From: Oscillatoriaceae cyanobacterium M33_DOE_052
GTDB taxonomy: Bacteria; Cyanobacteriota; Cyanobacteriia; Cyanobacteriales; Laspinemataceae
Direction: 5' to 3'
Assembly: GCA_015296065.1 (NCBI GenBank)
Contig: DVDU01000285.1
Span: 1 to 41,481, forward strand
DNA length: 41,481 nt
Below, piece by piece: positions 17,915 through 26,099 of this stretch (within the stretch, counting starts at the first letter, position 1; every line of letters starts with the position of its first letter). Below the pieces are notes generated by a model, which worked only from the letters and a program-made list of their open reading frames with translations, was not told the DNA's origin and made no database searches. The position numbers and the translations under genes are program-made.

Positions 17915-19672
17915 ATGTCACAGGCACAACAGAACCCAGAGGCTCTGGCGGAGAGGCTGTCAAAACTGGAACAGCAGCAAGATGTGCTGAAAAATCATAT
18001 CATAGAACTGAAAAAACAGCAAGATACTTTCAAGAAATATCTTGCAGGTTTAAAACAGCACCTAGATCAGGTGGTAAAAGCATTTAAAGACCGCCCCGAA
18101 ACCGAGGAGCTAAAAACTCTCAAGCGAGAAATCACTCGCATTCATCAATATCTCAGTCAGCTACCCCAAACCCTCAGCACCGCTGGGACAGTTGATGAGG
18201 AATTCAAAGTAACTCTGGGTATCGAGCGCTTGGAACAGCAAATCGAAACTGGTGTCATTTCGGCGAACCCAACGCCACAAAAAAGCGCTGCTCCCCAGAC
18301 TGCTGAAGAAACTCTCCCAGACGCAGAAGCAACAACCGCCGACACCGCCGCCGAAGCTGCTAGCAATCAAAACCCCCCCATCACTGCAGCGGAATTCTCC
18401 CAGCGGATTCAATCCGGCGAAACAGATTTTACCGGAATTAACCTGGCAGGTGCCGATTTAGAGGAAATAGATTTTCAAAATTACTGGCAACTCAGTGGCG
18501 CCAACTTCACGGGAGCGAACCTAAGATACCGCAATTTGGTAGGAGCCAACCTCACCGGCGCCAACTTCACGGGAACGGACTTATTTAGAGCTAATTTGTC
18601 AGCATCTAACCTCAGCGGCGCCAACTTCACGGGAACGAACCTAGAAGACCGCAGTTTAGCGGGAGCCAACCTCAGCGGTGCCAACTTCACGAAAGCCAAC
18701 TTATTTAGAGCTAATTTGGACAAAGCCAACCTCAGCTCGGCTAAATTGATAAATGCTAACTTGATGGGTGCTAGCTTGGTAGATGCTAATCTCAATCAGG
18801 CTGATTTCAGCAGAGCTAATCTCTTAGGGGTAGATTTCGCTGGTGCCCAACTGGAAGCCACCAAGTTTGAGCAAGCGGTTTGCAATGAAAAAACTGTATT
18901 TACCATCGATTTCGATTTTGGAGAGGCTGGCCCATACTTCATCGAACCAAAAGCATCTTTGGTGAATGCCAACTTATCTGGGTTAGATTTGAGTTCGGTT
19001 CTCCTCATTGCCGCTGACCTCCGGGGGGCAAATTTGAAATCTACTAACCTATCGGGAGCAAAATTAATTCAAACCAATTTCAGTGGTGCCGACTTGACCG
19101 GTGCCAACTTGCAAAACGCAGAACTCCTGCAGGCGAATCTGAGTCAGGCAACATTAGTGAAAGCCAACTTGTCTCACGCAAACTTAACCACGGCCAACTT
19201 AACAGGAGCCAACCTAACGAGAGCCGATTTGTCTGACGCAAACTTAACCACCGCCAACTTAGCCGGAGCCAACTTAACTCACGCTGACCTCAGAGCTGCA
19301 AATCTCACGGATACAGACCTCAGCGAAGCCAAGATTACCTATGCTAACTTCGGTAAAAATAGCTACAACCATATCTCTATTGCAGCCAATCTCACCAGTG
19401 CGAACCTGAAGGGAGCTAGTTTTGCCGGTGTGGACCTAAATTCAGCAAACCTGAGCGGCCAAAAATTGAGCGGGGCTAATTTCTGTGGGGCTAATCTCTC
19501 AAGCTGCAATTTGAGCGGGGCTGACCTGTCCTCTGCGGATTTACGGGGGGCAGATTTGTCACATGCGAATTTGGAAAATGCTAACCTTAAAGATGCCGAT
19601 TGGGTTGGGGCTAATCTCGATGGGGCGAAATTAAAAGGGGCCGTTTTGCCTGATGGTACTACTCAGGAATAA
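17915..19672 (+). CDS. Coiled-coil pentapeptide-repeat protein
   Basis: 585 residues from the ATG at 17915 (SQAQQNPEALAERL). An open frame extends upstream to 17780 but there it is translated from the duplicated repeat and palindrome, so that start is rejected. Residues about 5-95 are strongly coiled-coil (LEQQQDVLKNHIIELKKQQ). A Pro/Ala/Glu-rich linker follows to about 155. From about 165 to the end are dozens of A(D/N)LxG/A pentapeptides, which build a right-handed quadrilateral beta-helix. They are interrupted near 320-345 (Phe/Asp-rich) and near 485-495. No membrane segment or signal is visible. Pentapeptide proteins usually act as scaffolds or DNA mimics; the coiled coil suggests oligomerisation. 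Function unknown. Confidence 0.9.
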   Translation: MSQAQQNPEALAERLSKLEQQQDVLKNHIIELKKQQDTFKKYLAGLKQHLDQVVKAFKDRPETEELKTLKREITRIHQYLSQLPQTLSTAGTVDEEFKVTLGIERLEQQIETGVISANPTPQKSAAPQTAEETLPDAEATTADTAAEAASNQNPPITAAEFSQRIQSGETDFTGINLAGADLEEIDFQNYWQLSGANFTGANLRYRNLVGANLTGANFTGTDLFRANLSASNLSGANFTGTNLEDRSLAGANLSGANFTKANLFRANLDKANLSSAKLINANLMGASLVDANLNQADFSRANLLGVDFAGAQLEATKFEQAVCNEKTVFTIDFDFGEAGPYFIEPKASLVNANLSGLDLSSVLLIAADLRGANLKSTNLSGAKLIQTNFSGADLTGANLQNAELLQANLSQATLVKANLSHANLTTANLTGANLTRADLSDANLTTANLAGANLTHADLRAANLTDTDLSEAKITYANFGKNSYNHISIAANLTSANLKGASFAGVDLNSANLSGQKLSGANFCGANLSSCNLSGADLSSADLRGADLSHANLENANLKDADWVGANLDGAKLKGAVLPDGTTQE

Positions 19673-19878
19673 ACCCATGAGGGGCTAAATGGAATCCCTA
19701 AATTAATTGCCAACCTGTGATAGGGATGGGAAGGAGGCTGCCAATTGTGTTGGAGCCCCCCAGTCATCCCAGAAAAATGGGATAAATCTAATAAAAATAT
19801 TTTTTTCTGAGAAAAAATTCTGTTTTAGTTGGGCGCTGATTGGATAAATATGCAGAAAAGATATTATAGGTTGGCCAT

Positions 19879-20085
19879 ATGGATGGGGAATATTTATTAT
19901 CAACTTACTCCAATTACCCGGTGAATGGCGAAGCAGAATCACGCCGATATGTTTACACTTTTTGCCTCAATTGTGTAGGCACAGGTATTTTGCATAACCA
20001 TCAGCCATGTCCAGAGTGCGCTGGTAAGGGGAAAACTCTGGTATCAATTAAGGTGCCGCGTTTATCTTTGCAAGTTGATTCATAA
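19879..20085 (+). CDS. Small zinc-ribbon protein with DnaJ-like CxxC pairs
   Basis: 68 residues. The core CLNCVGTG...CPECAGKGK has two CxxCxGxG-type knuckles spaced as in one DnaJ zinc-binding module, so it probably binds one zinc ion. The rest is short and polar, with no membrane segment. It stands alone between the pentapeptide protein and the convergent kinase, with a weak ribosome site. The ordered Cys pattern argues that it is a real gene; function unknown. Confidence 0.65.
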   Translation: MDGEYLLSTYSNYPVNGEAESRRYVYTFCLNCVGTGILHNHQPCPECAGKGKTLVSIKVPRLSLQVDS

Positions 20086-20144
20086 TTATTGGGTTTGGCA
20101 TCGGTAAATTTATCATTGCTATGGCGAAGTTTAATTGGGCGATC

Positions 20145-20177
20145 AGAAACCGGGTTTCTTCAAGAGACCCGGTTTCT
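20145..20177. terminator. Bidirectional hairpin between convergent genes
   Basis: AGAAACCGGGT and ACCCGGTTTCT form a perfect 11-bp stem around an 11-nt loop, 8 bp from the kinase stop and 60 bp from the zinc-ribbon stop. The same half-sites (AGAAACCGGGTTTCTT) appear repeatedly at 39.0-39.5 kb, so this is also an interspersed repeat. Confidence 0.6.
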
Positions 20178-20185
20178 TATATGAG

Positions 20186-21856
20186 TTATTGCCGTTGGGT
20201 TTGGTCAAATAACCACTTGCCCGAGGCTGCGTCCCACACCATCCAAATGCGGAGCCGTTCGTTATCGGTTCTGCCGTCTTTCATTTGGTAGGTCAAATTC
20301 GCTTCAATTTTGGCGGTTTTTTGGTTTTGGTTTAGTAGTTTGGCATTGCCAAATTCCACATACTCCACACTATTCCACCAACCGGTATATGAGGAATAGT
20401 TTGTTTGGAGTTTGGGAGAAAGCTGCTGCCAGGTAGTGCTATACTGGCGGCCATTGATTTTGTCATAATAACTGCGCACGGCGTCTGTTGGTGACGGTTG
20501 AGGCGTTGGCGTTTCCACTGGTGGTGGCGTTTCCACGGGTGGTGGCGTTTCCACGGGTGGTGGCGTTTCCACGGGTGGCGGCGTTTCCACTGGTGGTGGC
20601 GTTTCCACTGGTGGTGGCGTGGGAGTGGGAGTTTCCACTGGTGGTGGTGTTTCCACGGGTGGCGGCGTTTCCACTGGTGGCGGCGTTTCCACTGGTGGCG
20701 GAACTGTGGGTGTGGGTGTGGGTGTGGGTGTGGGTGTTGGTGTGGGTGTGGGTGTTGGTGGGGGAGCGGTATCCGTGGGAGCGGGAGCTGTGATGGGTGG
20801 TGGTTCGGGTTTTTTGCGATCGTTGTCTTTGTCTTTGTCTTTGTCTTGGGAGGCGATCGCGAACCCCAAAACCGAAGCTCCTACCACCACTATCAGAGCC
20901 AGGAAAAGTTTCAGCCATACACCGCCACTAGACTGTTGCTGTGGTGGCGGCGACGAGACCGTTGATGGCGCGGTTGTGGTGACAGGATTGGTGTAAACTG
21001 GTGCAGCCGCTACCGTCGCCGCCGTGGGGGTAACTACAGGCTGCAAAGCGGCGAGCATATCGCGAGCGGTAGCGAACCTTTCCCTAGGGTTAAACCGAAT
21101 AGCTTTATCTAAAATTGTGGCAAAACCGGGACTGATATTGGGAGCATATTGTCGCCAGTGAATTTCCCCAGTCAGAGCATCGGTTTCTAGTTGCTGAGGC
21201 AAAATTCCCGTGAGGAGGTAAACGGCGGTCATCCCCAAACCGTACAAATCGCTAGAATAGAGGGGGCGTCCGGCGGCTTGTTCTGCAGGCATAAAACCGG
21301 GGGTGCCGATCGCGATCGAATTCGTGGGGCTACCGGCAGTATTCACCACCGTTGCCATCGTTTCCTTCACCGCCCCAAAATCAATCAGCACCGGTAAACC
21401 GTCGCGCTGTCGCCAAATAATATTATCCGGTTTGATATCCCGATGCACAATGCGGTTATTATGCAAAAACTCCAAAACTGGCAACAAATCCATTAAAAGC
21501 TGCCTCACAAACCCTTCGCCGAGAGTTCCCGACTGTTGCAACTTTTGCGTTAGAGTCTCCCCCTCCACCCATTCTTGAATCAGATAAAACTGCCCGTCTA
21601 ATTCAAAATAAGCATACAACCGGGGAATTTGCCGGTTTCCTTCCCCCAAGTGTTCCAAAACCGCCGCTTCCCGCCGAAAGCGCTCCTGCACCAGAGGGAA
21701 AATTTCCGGTTTATCCGTAGCCGGTTTAAGCTGCTTAATGACGCAGCGGCGGCGAGAAGGCATTTGGGTATCTTCCGCCAGGAAGGTTTGACCAAACCCC
21801 CCGGCGCCTAATTCCTGAAGGATGAGATAGCGCTTGTCCAGCAGTCCTAATGTCAT
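20186..21856 (-). CDS. Transmembrane Ser/Thr kinase with proline-rich stalk and outer NTF2-like domain
   Basis: 556 residues. Intact kinase domain at about 1-275: glycine loop LGAGGFGQT, Lys41, HRDIKPDN near 138, DFG near 157, and GTPGFMPAEQ in the activation segment. A single membrane helix (FLALIVVVGASVLGFAI) lies near 315-335. The outer part begins with Thr-Pro dipeptides and about a dozen PPPVET hexapeptides (about 360-450). It ends in a compact domain of about 100 residues (AVRSYYDKINGRQYSTTWQQL, then a terminal WMVWDAASGKWLFDQ), similar to NTF2-like or IMS-type domains. It probably senses an envelope signal and phosphorylates cytoplasmic targets. Confidence 0.92.
   Translation of the reverse strand: MTLGLLDKRYLILQELGAGGFGQTFLAEDTQMPSRRRCVIKQLKPATDKPEIFPLVQERFRREAAVLEHLGEGNRQIPRLYAYFELDGQFYLIQEWVEGETLTQKLQQSGTLGEGFVRQLLMDLLPVLEFLHNNRIVHRDIKPDNIIWRQRDGLPVLIDFGAVKETMATVVNTAGSPTNSIAIGTPGFMPAEQAAGRPLYSSDLYGLGMTAVYLLTGILPQQLETDALTGEIHWRQYAPNISPGFATILDKAIRFNPRERFATARDMLAALQPVVTPTAATVAAAPVYTNPVTTTAPSTVSSPPPQQQSSGGVWLKLFLALIVVVGASVLGFAIASQDKDKDKDNDRKKPEPPPITAPAPTDTAPPPTPTPTPTPTPTPTPTPTVPPPVETPPPVETPPPVETPPPVETPTPTPPPVETPPPVETPPPVETPPPVETPPPVETPPPVETPTPQPSPTDAVRSYYDKINGRQYSTTWQQLSPKLQTNYSSYTGWWNSVEYVEFGNAKLLNQNQKTAKIEANLTYQMKDGRTDNERLRIWMVWDAASGKWLFDQTQRQ
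20508..20765 (-). repeat. 18-bp and 6-bp in-frame tandem repeats coding the kinase stalk
   Basis: About a dozen 18-bp units (GTTTCCACTGGTGGTGGC variants) encode PPPVET, followed by GTGGGT-type units encoding Thr-Pro. Unit number is likely to vary between strains, changing stalk length without frameshift. Confidence 0.85.
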
Positions 21857-22016
21857 GGGATGTTAGCTTTGGGATTTTAGAACTTAGATTTTAAACCATG
21901 AGCAGTCAAGAAACCTTCTTGCCCCAATTATTCGGGAGAAAATCAAGATTTCCTGGAAAAATCCGGTTTTTGCTCACCCTGACCGGCTTCTCACCCTGGT
22001 TGTGCCAATGATACAA

Positions 22017-22562
22017 TCACTTCAAATCCAGCAATCCTTGTTCTTTGAGTTTGGGGTTAAAACGGAGTTTTTCTTGTAACCCCCGGTTTTCCAGAACCGC
22101 GAAAATGTCAGCTTCCACCCGGCGAGCAATATTTTTTAAAACTTTGGTTTCCGCCAGGGGGTCGCCTAATGCTTGCTGGTATTGCTGCTGCTCTTCTGGG
22201 GTCATCAACGGTTTCACATCTATGGCCTCGGTCCATTCCGCTTCACCGCCGTTATTCCCAGGAGGAATCGTGCCGTTTTCCGATATCCAAGCAGCGCGAA
22301 TAGTTTCTAAAACACTGCGACTGGGGCGATTTATGGTAGTGACTTTGAGCCAGTAGCATTTATTGGACTGGCGGACAAAATGCTGCTTGAGGCTAAGAGC
22401 CACATCGCGGGAGTAACCAATAAATTGCAGAATTTTATCGGCATCAAAAACAGCGTAAACTCCCACTTGGCCTTGATAATCGCTGTTCAGATTGCCTGCC
22501 CCATCGAGATAGGGGAGATAGGGGAGGCTGGCGAGGGTAGGATTGGCGGTGATATCGGTCAT
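22017..22562 (-). CDS. GIY-YIG nuclease-family protein
   Basis: 181 residues from the Met at 22562 (TDITANPTLASLPYLPYL); a longer frame to 22715 overlaps the upstream gene and lacks conserved residues. The GIY-YIG core is seen as GVYAVFD (34-40) followed by LQFIGYSRD (45-53), with Arg52 and later conserved basic and Glu residues. The family cuts DNA or acts in repair, but this cyanobacterial and plastid branch is uncharacterised. It follows the 107-residue gene by 34 bp on the same strand, so the two are probably co-transcribed. Confidence 0.8.
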   Translation of the reverse strand: MTDITANPTLASLPYLPYLDGAGNLNSDYQGQVGVYAVFDADKILQFIGYSRDVALSLKQHFVRQSNKCYWLKVTTINRPSRSVLETIRAAWISENGTIPPGNNGGEAEWTEAIDVKPLMTPEEQQQYQQALGDPLAETKVLKNIARRVEADIFAVLENRGLQEKLRFNPKLKEQGLLDLK

Positions 22563-22596
22563 TTTAGGGGATAATAAATTGAAATAATAGTTTTGA

Positions 22597-22920
22597 TTAG
22601 CTGATTTTCCGGTAAATAGCGCAAAGGCGACTAGGGTGGAAGATTTTGGCTTGAAACATGAAGTTAGGGGGGACGTTGATGATGATGTATTCGTCTGCCG
22701 CGTGGTAGGGCTCAAATTCTGGGGGCATCCCTTTGGGGGTGGCGCTGCTGTAGGGAACCGGTTGGAATAGTTGGTTGGTGAATTCTACTTGGGGGCAGCC
22801 AGCTTGTGTGGCCACTTGCTGGCGGAATGTGTCACTGGTTAATAAGGCGATAAGGTTGTCCCTGGCGGCGGGTTCGAGAACAAAGCTGTGGTTGTAGTTT
22901 TCGACGATTTTTAAACCCAT
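22597..22920 (-). CDS. Conserved hypothetical protein (107 aa)
   Basis: Starts MGLKIVENYNHSFVLEPAARD. Soluble, with no motif I can name; a central FxPVPYSSATPKGMPPEF segment and an FMFQAKIFHPSRL tail look like conserved core. It is upstream of the GIY-YIG gene in the same direction with a 34-bp gap, so it is likely its operon partner. Confidence 0.65.
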   Translation of the reverse strand: MGLKIVENYNHSFVLEPAARDNLIALLTSDTFRQQVATQAGCPQVEFTNQLFQPVPYSSATPKGMPPEFEPYHAADEYIIINVPPNFMFQAKIFHPSRLCAIYRKIS

Positions 22921-23093
22921 TGTTCGCTGTCAGTAGTAGTTAGGACTGGTGAGGTGTGCCAAGGCACTGCCACAGTCTATCCTATCTGAGGACGGAATGC
23001 AACTACAGGGTAAAAAATTGCTAAATTTTCTGGTGTGATTTGATTATAGCTTTTACAATAGATAACGACATCATCACCAGCGAGGTAGGGAAT

Positions 23094-24698
23094 GTGACTG
23101 GGCAGAAAAGTTGGATGTGTGACGGGGTGCCCAAGGATGGCAAGTCTTATAATAGTGCAGGACCGCACCCACCCCATGAGAATTACGGACCGGACTGTGA
23201 AATGTGCGGTTTGCCCCGAGAGGCGATGAATGCGAGCAAAACCGTGGTATCTGGGGGTGGTGGCAGTAAAGTGCCTGCGGGTGCAGTGGTGGCGGTGGTG
23301 GCGGTGTTGCTGATATTAGGCAGTGCTGGCTGGTTCTTCTTCCGACCAAAATCAACCCCAGAGCCGGAACCGACGGCTGAGGAGACGAACGGTGGTACTG
23401 CGACGATGGCAGACCCGATGGCGTTGGTGAGCGATACGGCGGTGAATGGTAGTTTGATTTCTCAAGGGGAAAAGATTTTGCTCTCAGGTGGGGGGAATTT
23501 TCAGTTAAAAACTGAGGCGGCAACAGCTTTTGCAGCGAAAGATTGGAATGGGGCGATGCAAAAGTATCAGCAAGCAACTGCTCAGGATGCTAATGACCCG
23601 GAGGCGAAAATTTATCTGAATAATGCGCGGGCAAAACAGGCGGGCAATTTAATGGCGATCGCGGTAGTGGTGCCGATAACTCCTTCGCCAAATGAAGCGC
23701 GGGAAGTGTTGCGGGGAGTGGCGCAATATCAAGATGAGTTTAACCGCAATAACCCAGCCCAATTTTTGGAGGTGGTGGTAGTAGATGAAAGGCAAGCATC
23801 CCTAGCAGATTCCTTGGCGCAAGATTTAATCAGCTCTAGCCTGAATGTGCTGGCAGTATTAGGACATGGTGTGGATAGCAACAGTCGTCAGGCGCTGGGG
23901 AATTACGAGAAAAACAAAATTGCCGCCCTGTCGCCGCTGAATACGGCAATTACTAAGAATGATACTGGCGGTTCCACGGTGCGGACTATCCCAGCGTCCC
24001 AGGCCACAACTCTGCTGAATAGCTATCTGCAAAAAGTGGGAGGCACCCTGGCCAATTATGCCATCAAAAATAATACGGCATCCGTGGCGGTGTTTTACAA
24101 TTCTGACAGTAACTACAGCGAAAAAATGAAGGATGAGTTTGTCTCGGCTTTATCGGCGGCGGGGGGACAAGCAGTGCAGGTGGTTGATATTATGGCGCCG
24201 GATTTTGATGCGGCTACCGCCATAAATAATGTGCAGCAAGCGGGGGCGAAAGCGGCGTTTTTGGCTTTAAGTAAGAATAAAGTAGATGCGGCGGTGGCGA
24301 TTGCAAAAGCTAATAATAATCAAATGGCACTATTAGCCGGAGATGAGTTGTATAATCCCACTTTGTTGGTGCAAGGGGATGCAGCAGTGGCGGGGATGGT
24401 GTTAGCTGTGCCTTGGCGGTGGCGACCAGATGATCCGTTTGCTCGCGATGCGGCTAATCTTTGGCAAGGTCGGGTGAGTTGGCGGACGGCGACTACTTAT
24501 GATGCCACGCGGGCATTGGCGATCGCGTTGACGGATCATCCGGGCGATCGAGCCGCAATTTCCGCCGCACTCAACCAAGGCATCACCGTCAGCAACACCG
24601 CCACCGAATTTGACCTATTCCAAGACATTCCCCTGGTCAAAGCCGTAGAAGGAAAATCCGGCCCCACCGGTTCTCGTTATCAATTTGACTCGATGTAA
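23094..24698 (+). CDS. Membrane-anchored periplasmic-binding (receptor ligand-binding) protein with N-terminal Cys cluster
   Basis: About 534 residues. The GTG at 23094 is the best start: GAGG lies 8 nt upstream. A TTG at 23040 extends the frame without conserved sequence, and the first ATG is 23115. The N-terminus has CDG and CEMCG plus His residues (C...CxxC), a probable zinc knuckle. A membrane helix (AVVAVVAVLLILGSAGWFF) follows at about 62-82. A short TPR-like stretch (AFAAKDWNGAMQKYQQA) precedes a type I periplasmic-binding fold (Peripla_BP_6/ANF-receptor type) from about 190 to the end. It is predicted to sense amino acids or similar ligands outside and couple to a cytoplasmic partner through the Cys cluster. 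No ABC permease lies nearby, so transport is unlikely. Confidence 0.8.
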   Translation: MTGQKSWMCDGVPKDGKSYNSAGPHPPHENYGPDCEMCGLPREAMNASKTVVSGGGGSKVPAGAVVAVVAVLLILGSAGWFFFRPKSTPEPEPTAEETNGGTATMADPMALVSDTAVNGSLISQGEKILLSGGGNFQLKTEAATAFAAKDWNGAMQKYQQATAQDANDPEAKIYLNNARAKQAGNLMAIAVVVPITPSPNEAREVLRGVAQYQDEFNRNNPAQFLEVVVVDERQASLADSLAQDLISSSLNVLAVLGHGVDSNSRQALGNYEKNKIAALSPLNTAITKNDTGGSTVRTIPASQATTLLNSYLQKVGGTLANYAIKNNTASVAVFYNSDSNYSEKMKDEFVSALSAAGGQAVQVVDIMAPDFDAATAINNVQQAGAKAAFLALSKNKVDAAVAIAKANNNQMALLAGDELYNPTLLVQGDAAVAGMVLAVPWRWRPDDPFARDAANLWQGRVSWRTATTYDATRALAIALTDHPGDRAAISAALNQGITVSNTATEFDLFQDIPLVKAVEGKSGPTGSRYQFDSM

Positions 24699-24717
24699 TG
24701 GCGGCATTTTCTGGTAG

Positions 24718-24738
24718 GGACACGGCATTGCCGTGTCC
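24718..24738. terminator. Palindrome 20 bp after the receptor gene
   Basis: GGACACGGC, ATT, GCCGTGTCC: identical to the element at 16306 and placed at the same distance from a stop codon. Confidence 0.6.
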
Positions 24739-24774
24739 TCCATTCCCAATATTTAACCAAACCCGATTAAACCC

Positions 24775-25326
24775 ATGTCTGTACAACTATTAAAACGGAA
24801 ATTCACAGTTGACCAATATCACCGGATGGCAGAAACCGGTATTTTTGCATCATCTGACCGCCTAGAACTAATTCAAGGAGAAATTATCGAAATGTCCCCC
24901 ATTGGTTCCCGCCACGCTGCTTGGGTGCGCCGCTTAACCCAACTTTTCTCAGAAACCCTAGGTCAGCGTGTCTCCGTCAGCGTGCAAAATCCCATCAGTT
25001 TAGGGGATAACCTATCAGAACCGCAACCAGATATTACCCTCCTCGCACCTCGCCGTGATTTTTATCTCACCGCCCATCCCCAACCCCAAGATATCTTATT
25101 ATTAATAGAAGTAGCCGATACCTCAGCGGACTACGACCGAGAAGTAAAAATCCCTCTCTATGCAGCAGCGGGTATTGCCGAAGTTTGGCTGCTAGATATC
25201 GGGGCAGAAACTTGGGAAGTTTATCGCCAACCCACCGCCGCCGGTTATCAAGAAATGCAGCAACTCCCACCGGGAGCTAGTATCGCCCCCTTATCTTTTC
25301 CAGAAATTCGGTTAACAATTTTGTAG
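24775..25326 (+). CDS. Uma2-family endonuclease (DUF820), copy A
   Basis: 183 residues, start at MSVQLLKRKFTVDQY. PD-(D/E)XK features: EPQPDITLL (Asp), LLLIEVADTS (Glu-x-Ala/Asp) and the following YDREVKIPLYAAAGIAEVWLLD helix-strand. Uma2 proteins are very numerous in cyanobacteria and are thought to be restriction-like nucleases; targets are unknown. It is nearly identical to the next gene except for about 20 central residues and the C-terminus. Confidence 0.9.
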   Translation: MSVQLLKRKFTVDQYHRMAETGIFASSDRLELIQGEIIEMSPIGSRHAAWVRRLTQLFSETLGQRVSVSVQNPISLGDNLSEPQPDITLLAPRRDFYLTAHPQPQDILLLIEVADTSADYDREVKIPLYAAAGIAEVWLLDIGAETWEVYRQPTAAGYQEMQQLPPGASIAPLSFPEIRLTIL

Positions 25327-25361
25327 GCGGTGGTTTATCATAACATAATTAGGCGCTGGTA

Positions 25362-25419
25362 GGGGCACGGCATCATCAGCATATCTGTTTAACGGCCAAT
25401 ATTGATAACGCCGTGCCCC
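25362..25419. repeat. GGGGCACGGC inverted-repeat element
   Basis: GGGGCACGGC and GCCGTGCCCC flank a 38-nt spacer, the same layout and spacing as at 12302-12359. It lies between the two duplicated Uma2 genes. Confidence 0.7.
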
Positions 25420-25478
25420 TGCTGTTGCCAAGACCCATCTAATTGGATAAAATAAAAAAATATATGCGGATTAAACCC

Positions 25479-26063
25479 ATGTCTGTACAACTATTAAAAC
25501 GAAAATTCACAGTTGACCAATATCACCGGATGGCAGAAACCGGGATTTTTGCATTATCTGACCGCCTCGAACTAATTCAAGGAGAAATTATCGAAATGTC
25601 CCCCATTGGGTCCCGCCACGCTGCTTGGGTCGATCGGCTCAACCAACTATTCAATCGCCGGTTGCCAGAAAATATTATCGTCCGGGTGCAAAATCCCATC
25701 AGTTTGGGGGATAACCTATCAGAACCGCAACCAGATATTACCCTCCTCGCACCTCGCCGTGATTTTTATCTCACCGCCCATCCCCAACCCCAAGATATCT
25801 TATTATTAATAGAAGTAGCCGATACCTCAGCCGACTATGACCGGGAAGTAAAAATCCCTCTCTATGCAGCAGCGGGTATTGCCGAAGTTTGGCTGCTAGA
25901 TATCGGGGCAGAAATTTGGGAAGTTTATCGCCAACCCACCGCCGCCGGTTATCAAGAAATGCAGCAACTCCCACCGGGAGCAAGTATCGCCCCATTATCT
26001 TTTCCAGAGATAAGTTTTACTGTCTCTTTCCCCGGTTTTGGAGTAAACAGCCAGCCAGATTAA
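25479..26063 (+). CDS. Uma2-family endonuclease (DUF820), copy B
   Basis: 194 residues; the start is set at 25479 to match copy A, including the shared GATTAAACCC just upstream. The catalytic motifs are the same as in copy A. Differences cluster in VDRLNQLFNRRLPENIIVRVQ (against VRRLTQLFSETLGQRVSVSVQ) and in the tail, which is longer here (FPGFGVNSQPD). This pattern suggests duplication followed by conversion of the flanks or replacement of the centre. Confidence 0.9.
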   Translation: MSVQLLKRKFTVDQYHRMAETGIFALSDRLELIQGEIIEMSPIGSRHAAWVDRLNQLFNRRLPENIIVRVQNPISLGDNLSEPQPDITLLAPRRDFYLTAHPQPQDILLLIEVADTSADYDREVKIPLYAAAGIAEVWLLDIGAEIWEVYRQPTAAGYQEMQQLPPGASIAPLSFPEISFTVSFPGFGVNSQPD

Positions 26064-26099
26064 ACATTCCTTCATCTGCCATTTGAGGTAAAATTACAG

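Noticed and set aside
20488-20996. Trp/Val-rich plus-strand frames
   Set aside because: Antisense of the PPPVET repeats in the kinase gene.
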